Assembly: GCF_030651745.1 (NCBI RefSeq)
Contig: NZ_JAUSCC010000129.1
Location: 1-10,958, forward strand
DNA from: Methylophaga sp.
Lineage (GTDB): Bacteria; Pseudomonadota; Gammaproteobacteria; Nitrosococcales; Methylophagaceae
Length of the DNA: 10,958 nucleotides
Direction of reading: 5' to 3'
Shown here: in pieces, positions 7,272 through 10,958 of the stretch
Layout: every line of letters begins with the position of its first letter
How positions within the stretch are numbered: position 1 is the stretch's first letter
Notes under the pieces: model-generated
Told to the model about the DNA's origin: nothing
Seen by the model: only the letters and a program-made list of their open reading frames with translations
Database searches by the model: none
Program-made: the position numbers and the translations under genes

Positions 7272-7344
7272 TGTAAGTCGGGTTAGCACAGCGTAACCCG
7301 ACATAAATAAATTGTTGGGCTTCGCAAGCTCAGCGCCAACCTAC
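7272..7344. repeat. Composite palindromic intergenic repeat (REP/MITE-like)
   Basis: Two hairpins lie in tandem. The first has a perfect 9-bp stem, GTCGGGTTA (7277-7285) against TAACCCGAC (7294-7302), with an 8-nt loop. The second pairs TTGGGC (from 7315) with GCGCCAA (to 7339), with one bulged base. The outer ends TGTAAGTCGG and CCAACCTACA are inverted copies matching at 8 of 10 positions, giving a 73-bp unit. The wording (TCGGGTTAGC...GCGTAACCCGA, TTGGGCTTCGC) resembles palindromic repeats found in many gammaproteobacterial intergenic regions. Such units can be mobilised by REP-associated tyrosine transposases or act as transcript-end structures. Confidence 0.65.
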
Positions 7345-7457
7345 AAAAGCATTTTAGGTTTCATAATCTGATGATTTGCGAGGCGAGATGGCATTGATAT
7401 TACTTAACTAATAATACGAGCCAATCAGCATAATCTGCAGAGATATTTTAAAGCTCG

Positions 7458-7494
7458 GTGCCCCCTTTGTAATTAATACCAACTACAAAGGCAC
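7458..7494 (-). terminator. Hairpin overlapping the purC stop, possible weak terminator
   Basis: On the minus strand GTGCCTTTGTA (7494-7484), which ends in the first two bases of the purC stop codon, can pair with TACAAAG and GGCAC further on, leaving two or three unpaired G bases and a 12-nt loop. It is followed only by CGAGCTTTAAAATAT, a poor T-run. It may end the operon transcript or protect its 3' end. Confidence 0.4.
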
Positions 7495-8193
7495 ACCAAT
7501 CCGCTGGGCGACTTCTTCATAGGCTTCGATAACACCACCCAGTCCCTGACGGAAACGATCTTTATCGAGTTTCTTGCGGGTTTCGGCATCCCATAAACGG
7601 CAACCATCTGGACTGAATTCGTCGCCGAGGTATATTTCACCTTTAAACACACCGAATTCCAGTTTGTAATCAACCAGAATCATACCGGCATCGGCAAACA
7701 GTTTTTTAAGCACCTGATTGACTTCAAAGGTCAGTGCTTTCATGCGTTGAACGTGTTCATCCGTCGCCCATCCAAAAGTAGCGATATGGTATTCATTGAC
7801 CATAGGATCATGCAGTGCATCATTTTTCAGGAAAAACTCGAATACCGGTGGATTCAGTTCCATACCATCTTCCACCCCAAGACGACGTACCAGACTGCCT
7901 GAAGCCACATTTCGCACCACGCATTCCACCGGGATCATTTTCATGTTTTTGACCAGGGCTTCATTGTCATTAAGCAGTTTTTCAAAATGGGTTGGAATAC
8001 CAGCTTTGCCTAACTGCTCCATGATGAAAGCATTGAACTTGTTATTCACCTCACCTTTACGGCTCAACTGTTCGATGCGTTCACCATCAAAGGCTGATGT
8101 GTCATCACGAAAACTGAGCACAACATAATCCTGATCTTCTGTTGCAAAGACGCTTTTGGCTTTACCGGCATAAAGTTGCTGTAATTTTTGCAT
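7483..8193 (-). CDS. purC: Phosphoribosylaminoimidazole-succinocarboxamide synthase (SAICAR synthetase)
   Basis: PurC joins aspartate to CAIR using ATP to make SAICAR, a cytoplasmic step of de novo purine synthesis. The 236 residues match the bacterial single-domain form (E. coli 237). Characteristic stretches are [14 protein letters not shown] (7-20), [20 protein letters not shown] (28-47), [20 protein letters not shown] (87-106), [15 protein letters not shown] (122-136), [10 protein letters not shown] (172-181), [14 protein letters not shown] (189-202) and [10 protein letters not shown] (211-220). The phenylalanine in DTSAFDG, where enterobacteria have glycine, matches pseudomonad PurC as I remember it. 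The start ATG lies 11 nt after the hydrolase stop, with only a weak AAGAGA ribosome site. It is the last gene of the dapA-bamC-hydrolase-purC run. Confidence 0.98.
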   Translation of the reverse strand: MQKLQQLYAGKAKSVFATEDQDYVVLSFRDDTSAFDGERIEQLSRKGEVNNKFNAFIMEQLGKAGIPTHFEKLLNDNEALVKNMKMIPVECVVRNVASGSLVRRLGVEDGMELNPPVFEFFLKNDALHDPMVNEYHIATFGWATDEHVQRMKALTFEVNQVLKKLFADAGMILVDYKLEFGVFKGEIYLGDEFSPDGCRLWDAETRKKLDKDRFRQGLGGVIEAYEEVAQRIGVPL

Positions 8194-8204
8194 GGTGTTT
8201 TCTC

Positions 8205-8972
8205 TTAGGCTTTTTTAAGTTCACGCCAGTCAAAGCCGGCATCTTGTTCAGCAATGCCAATCCAGTCTGGTGTGCAATTCAGGGCATCAGCGAATAAAGG
8301 TTTCACCAATGCCGGGGAGTTATTCTTTTCGCTGATATGCATGGCAACGATGTGCTGCAAACGCGAGGTGTCAATTTTCGCAAGTAATTCGGCAGATTGC
8401 ACGTTATTTAAATGACCGAAACGACCACCGACCCGCTGTTTCAAATATTCGGGATATTCGCCCTGATCGAGCATCGCCATATCATGATTGGCTTCCAGCA
8501 TTAGACCATCACACAGCGTTAATGCTGACTCAATTAGCGGAGTAATAAAGCCGACATCGGTGAGTATGCCTAAACGAAAATCACCGTTATGAAACACAAA
8601 CTGGCTGGGTTCACGCGCATCATGCGGTACCGGAAACGGTGAAACCTCAATATCATTAACCACAAAGGTTTCATGACAACTGAATTCGTGGATATGAGGC
8701 ATAACTTCAGTGGGTAAACACGCTGCTGTGCCAGGAGTGGCATACACCGGTATATTGAATTTCTGCGACAGTACACGAACACCACCGATATGGTCGGCAT
8801 GTTCATGAGTCACCAGAATGGCAGAGAGATCTGAGGAGGTCAGACCAAAACGTCGCAGACGTTTTTCAGTTTCACGAGCAGAAAAACCACAATCCACCAG
8901 AATTGTGGTTTTTCCCTGCGAAATCAGTGTTGCATTGCCCCGGCTACCACTGCCAAGTGATGCAAAGCGCAT
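8205..8972 (-). CDS. MBL-fold metallohydrolase (YycJ/WalJ-like)
   Basis: This is a 255-residue cytoplasmic metallo-beta-lactamase-fold protein of the YycJ-like group. It opens with [17 protein letters not shown], typical of that group. The di-metal site is visible: THEHADH (H56, H58, D60, H61), H117 in PVPHDAR, D139 in LTDVGF, then H187 in FGHLNN and H212 in AMHIS. All ligand positions expected of an active hydrolase are present. Relatives have been described as exonuclease-like or of unknown role. The ATG overlaps the bamC stop by one base (TAATG), and there is no ribosome site at normal distance (AGGA is 15 nt away), so translation probably depends on ribosomes finishing bamC. purC follows after 11 nt. 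The gene recurs between bamC and purC in other gammaproteobacteria, but its substrate is not evident from sequence. Confidence 0.9.
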   Translation of the reverse strand: MRFASLGSGSRGNATLISQGKTTILVDCGFSARETEKRLRRFGLTSSDLSAILVTHEHADHIGGVRVLSQKFNIPVYATPGTAACLPTEVMPHIHEFSCHETFVVNDIEVSPFPVPHDAREPSQFVFHNGDFRLGILTDVGFITPLIESALTLCDGLMLEANHDMAMLDQGEYPEYLKQRVGGRFGHLNNVQSAELLAKIDTSRLQHIVAMHISEKNNSPALVKPLFADALNCTPDWIGIAEQDAGFDWRELKKA

Positions 8973-10006
8973 TATTGAGTCAATTGTTCCTGAATCAGGC
9001 CAAGCAAACGTTTGGCAGTATCAGAACCAGTACGCACCTGTTCAGAGTCTAATACAGTAATACGTGTATTAGAGGCATCTGAGACCAATTTGATGTAGTA
9101 ATACTCTTCAGGAGCGACTTCATCATCACTTTTCCAGAAAGCCATCCGACCAAAGAAGCCACGTTCTTGTCTTTCTGCTTCGTTAAATGGATCCAGATAA
9201 CGTACATAGTAGGTGCCACGTGAACGATCACGATCTTCAACCGTAAAGCCTCGGCTATCCAATACCCGGCCGACGCGATCCCAGACGGTAGTGAATTCCT
9301 GTTCAACCATCAATGCCTGCTGGCCTTCAGCTTCATCTATCAGAATCACCCGAGCATCTGCCTGTTGAGCTGCTGAGGTTGGTAATGCTGCTGCAGCACG
9401 TGATTTATCCTGCTGATATAAACCACCAAGATAATCGGCCAGCTGACGCAGCATGGCTTCGTCCTTTTGGTTGCTACGATTAGTCTCATCTATGCCAGTC
9501 AAAAATACCCGGGCTGAACGATTGACGTCACCGCGCTCCATACGAATACGATAAGCATAACCATCAACATCTGGTCGGGTATCCATTAAACCAATACGCT
9601 GATCTTTACGATGGATATTCATGTTGATATCCGCCCAGAAAGCTTCAATACGTTGCCAGGTTTCATCACGGTCACCAGGTACGACTAAATGGCGGTTAAC
9701 ACCTTCACCGGATAAAGCTGGTTTGGATTCTGGAGTAACGTTGTAGCGGGCTGCTAATGGATTGGTTCCGGCTTCTTCATATTCGGAATAGGTTGCCGAG
9801 CTTTGTACATTACCGGCAATTTGGTCGTTTATACGTGAAGTACTCAGATCAGGCGGTATATCCAGCGGCGGCATGGTTTCTGCCTTGCGGTATTTCTGAG
9901 AATTATCTGGAGCAACCTCATCCAGTGATGGCAACAGTCCACAACCTGTAACGCTGACTGCTACCAGCACACCACAGGCTTTCAACTTAAAACGATTAGT
10001 GTTCAT
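8972..10006 (-). CDS. bamC: Outer membrane protein assembly factor BamC (NlpB lipoprotein)
   Basis: BamC is the lipoprotein subunit of the BAM complex that folds beta-barrel proteins into the outer membrane. The 344 residues match the family length (E. coli 344). A type II signal peptide ends in the lipobox VTGC, making C22 the lipidated cysteine. An extended region follows, with KYRKAETMPPLDIPPDL (38-54), the conserved stretch that binds BamD in E. coli. Two helix-grip domains follow, at about 100-200 (HLVVPGDRDETWQRIEAFW) and 218-340 (VEQEFTTVWDRVGRVLDSRG, DRSRGTYYVRYLDP), joined by an Ala/Gln-rich linker. It starts 18 nt after the dapA stop with a poor ribosome site. dapA-bamC adjacency is a conserved gammaproteobacterial pairing, also seen in E. 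coli. Confidence 0.95.
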   Translation of the reverse strand: MNTNRFKLKACGVLVAVSVTGCGLLPSLDEVAPDNSQKYRKAETMPPLDIPPDLSTSRINDQIAGNVQSSATYSEYEEAGTNPLAARYNVTPESKPALSGEGVNRHLVVPGDRDETWQRIEAFWADINMNIHRKDQRIGLMDTRPDVDGYAYRIRMERGDVNRSARVFLTGIDETNRSNQKDEAMLRQLADYLGGLYQQDKSRAAAALPTSAAQQADARVILIDEAEGQQALMVEQEFTTVWDRVGRVLDSRGFTVEDRDRSRGTYYVRYLDPFNEAERQERGFFGRMAFWKSDDEVAPEEYYYIKLVSDASNTRITVLDSEQVRTGSDTAKRLLGLIQEQLTQ

Positions 10007-10024
10007 TTAATTACATTCACTCAC

Positions 10025-10906
10025 TTATGGATTCAAAACACCGGCGGTGACCAGCGCCTCACGAACCGGTTGATGAAATTGTTCTGACAAAACTGTCATT
10101 GGTAATCGTATCCCACCCGGAATCATCCCCATTTCATGGAGTGCCCATTTAACAGGGATCGGATTGGACTCAGAAAATAGCCGCTGATGTAACAAAGATA
10201 ATTTATCGTTGATTTCACGAGCAGTTTCGGCATCGCCATTCAAAGCAGACTCACACATTTGACTCATTAATGCAGGTGCCACATTGGCTGTTACCGATAT
10301 TACGCCCCTGCCCCCCGCCAAAATAAAATCCACGGTATTGGCATCTTCGCCAGTATAAAGTTCAAAATTATCGTCGCACAAATCTTGAATTAACTTTACT
10401 CTTCTAACATCACCTGTTGCTTCTTTAATACCGACAATATTGCCGATTTTGGCTAGTCGTGCGACGGTTTCAGGTAATAAATCACAAGCTGTACGGCTCG
10501 GTACGTTATACAGGATTTGCGGAATATCGACAGCTTCAGCAATGGCTTTGAAATGCAGGTACAAACCTTCTTGAGTCGGTCTGTTGTAATAAGGAGTCAC
10601 CAGCAGAACAGCATCGACCCCTAATTGCTTGGCATAAAGCGACAGTTCAATGGCTTCTTCGGTAGAGTTCGCACCAGTACCGGCGATAACGGGAATGCGA
10701 CCAGCAGCCTGTTCTACGACCTGACGAATCACATCAGTGTGCTCATCAATACTTAATGTAGCGGACTCACCTGTCGTACCAACCGCGACAATGGCACTGG
10801 TGCCATTCTGAATATGAAAATCAACGAGCTTGCGCAGGCTTTCACCGTCTAACGAGCCATCCGCCCGCATGGGTGTTACCAGTGCTACCATACTGCCGCT
10901 GAACAT
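10025..10906 (-). CDS. dapA: 4-hydroxy-tetrahydrodipicolinate synthase
   Basis: DapA condenses pyruvate with aspartate semialdehyde, the first committed step of the diaminopimelate/lysine pathway; it is a cytoplasmic class I aldolase-type TIM barrel. Starting at the ATG at 10906 ([13 protein letters not shown]) gives 293 residues (E. coli 292). It also places every catalytic residue at the E. coli number: T44 and T45 in GTTGES, Y107, Y133, R138 and the Schiff-base lysine K161 in GIKEATGD. An ATG two codons upstream (10912) is possible; GGAG is 4 nt from that one and 10 nt from the chosen one. Residues N78 and E82, near the lysine feedback site (ANSTEEAI), are consistent with regulation by lysine, though the full site was not aligned. 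bamC follows after 18 nt. No defect is seen. Confidence 0.98.
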   Translation of the reverse strand: MFSGSMVALVTPMRADGSLDGESLRKLVDFHIQNGTSAIVAVGTTGESATLSIDEHTDVIRQVVEQAAGRIPVIAGTGANSTEEAIELSLYAKQLGVDAVLLVTPYYNRPTQEGLYLHFKAIAEAVDIPQILYNVPSRTACDLLPETVARLAKIGNIVGIKEATGDVRRVKLIQDLCDDNFELYTGEDANTVDFILAGGRGVISVTANVAPALMSQMCESALNGDAETAREINDKLSLLHQRLFSESNPIPVKWALHEMGMIPGGIRLPMTVLSEQFHQPVREALVTAGVLNP

Positions 10907-10923
10907 ATTCATCAGACTCCGCG

Positions 10924-10951
10924 AAAATAAACTGGCATGGTACTTTGCCAG
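10924..10951 (-). terminator. Hairpin plus T-rich run immediately before dapA
   Basis: On the minus strand CTGGCA (10951-10946) pairs with TGCCAG (10937-10932) around an 8-nt loop, followed at once by TTTATTTT (10931-10924). This is the form of an intrinsic terminator, with a 6-bp stem, ending about 18 nt before the dapA start. It could end an upstream gene or act in the dapA leader. The upstream gene is outside the window. Confidence 0.45.
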
Positions 10952-10958
10952 CCAGTAG

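Larger units (their letters stand above)
7112..7482. other. 371-bp gene-free region between purC and the oligosaccharyltransferase gene
   Basis: No credible coding region is seen on either strand. The stretch holds a candidate promoter for the oligosaccharyltransferase gene (7145-7173), a dispersed-repeat-like tract (7237-7263), a composite palindromic repeat (7272-7344) and, at its right edge, a hairpin overlapping the purC stop. The parts between are AT-rich with nothing I recognise. Confidence 0.8.

Noticed and set aside
7206..7438. 8-bp inverted repeats (ATCAGATT/AATCTGAT and GCAGATTA/TAATCTGC) flanking the palindromic patch
   Set aside because: The arms are short and unequally spaced in AT-rich DNA, so chance is a sufficient explanation. 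No target-site duplication or transposase remnant was found.
1..10958. tRNA or rRNA genes, CRISPR arrays, intact insertion sequences, replication origins
   Set aside because: Intergenic space is small and was read through; no cloverleaf-like sequence, regularly spaced direct repeats, transposase or clustered DnaA boxes were seen.

Overview
The window reads as chromosomal DNA of a gammaproteobacterium. The protein sequences closely resemble Pseudomonas and E. coli versions. The order dapA-bamC-MBL hydrolase-purC is, from memory, the pseudomonad-type arrangement, and a sigma-54 type promoter precedes a type IVa pilin gene. A Methylophaga-like or related genus is possible, but the species cannot be fixed by reading alone. 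Every supported gene lies on the minus strand, so transcription runs from high to low coordinates.

Right part (about 10958 to 7483): dapA (lysine and cell wall precursor), bamC (outer-membrane assembly lipoprotein), an MBL-fold hydrolase and purC (purine synthesis) are tightly packed, with gaps or overlaps of -1 to 18 nt. They look like one operon. A hairpin followed by a T-rich run sits just before dapA, and another hairpin overlaps the purC stop codon.

Middle (about 7482 to 4750): a 371-bp gene-free stretch carries palindromic repeat DNA and a candidate promoter. It is followed by a PglL/TfpO-like O-oligosaccharyltransferase (Wzy_C family) and then a type IV major pilin. The pilin has a near-consensus -24/-12 promoter, a candidate upstream activator palindrome and a strong terminator. 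Together these look like a pilin-plus-glycosylation locus set between conserved housekeeping blocks.

Left part (about 4660 to 2142): a TTGACA-type promoter drives a three-gene, translationally overlapping cassette: a RimB-like retropepsin-type protease, the RimK glutamate ligase, and a zinc-dependent succinylglutamate desuccinylase/aspartoacylase-like hydrolase. This suggests ribosomal protein S6 (or other) glutamylation together with processing enzymes.

Far left (2031 to 1): speA (arginine decarboxylase) is followed after 24 nt by the first 19 codons of a saccharopine-dehydrogenase-like gene, probably carboxynorspermidine/carboxyspermidine dehydrogenase. This points to arginine-derived putrescine feeding the aspartate-semialdehyde route to spermidine or norspermidine.

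I saw no tRNA, rRNA, CRISPR array or intact insertion sequence. No clearly undescribed system is evident. The most interesting items are the RimB-RimK-hydrolase cassette, the pilin glycosylation pair with its regulatory region, and the composite palindromic repeat.
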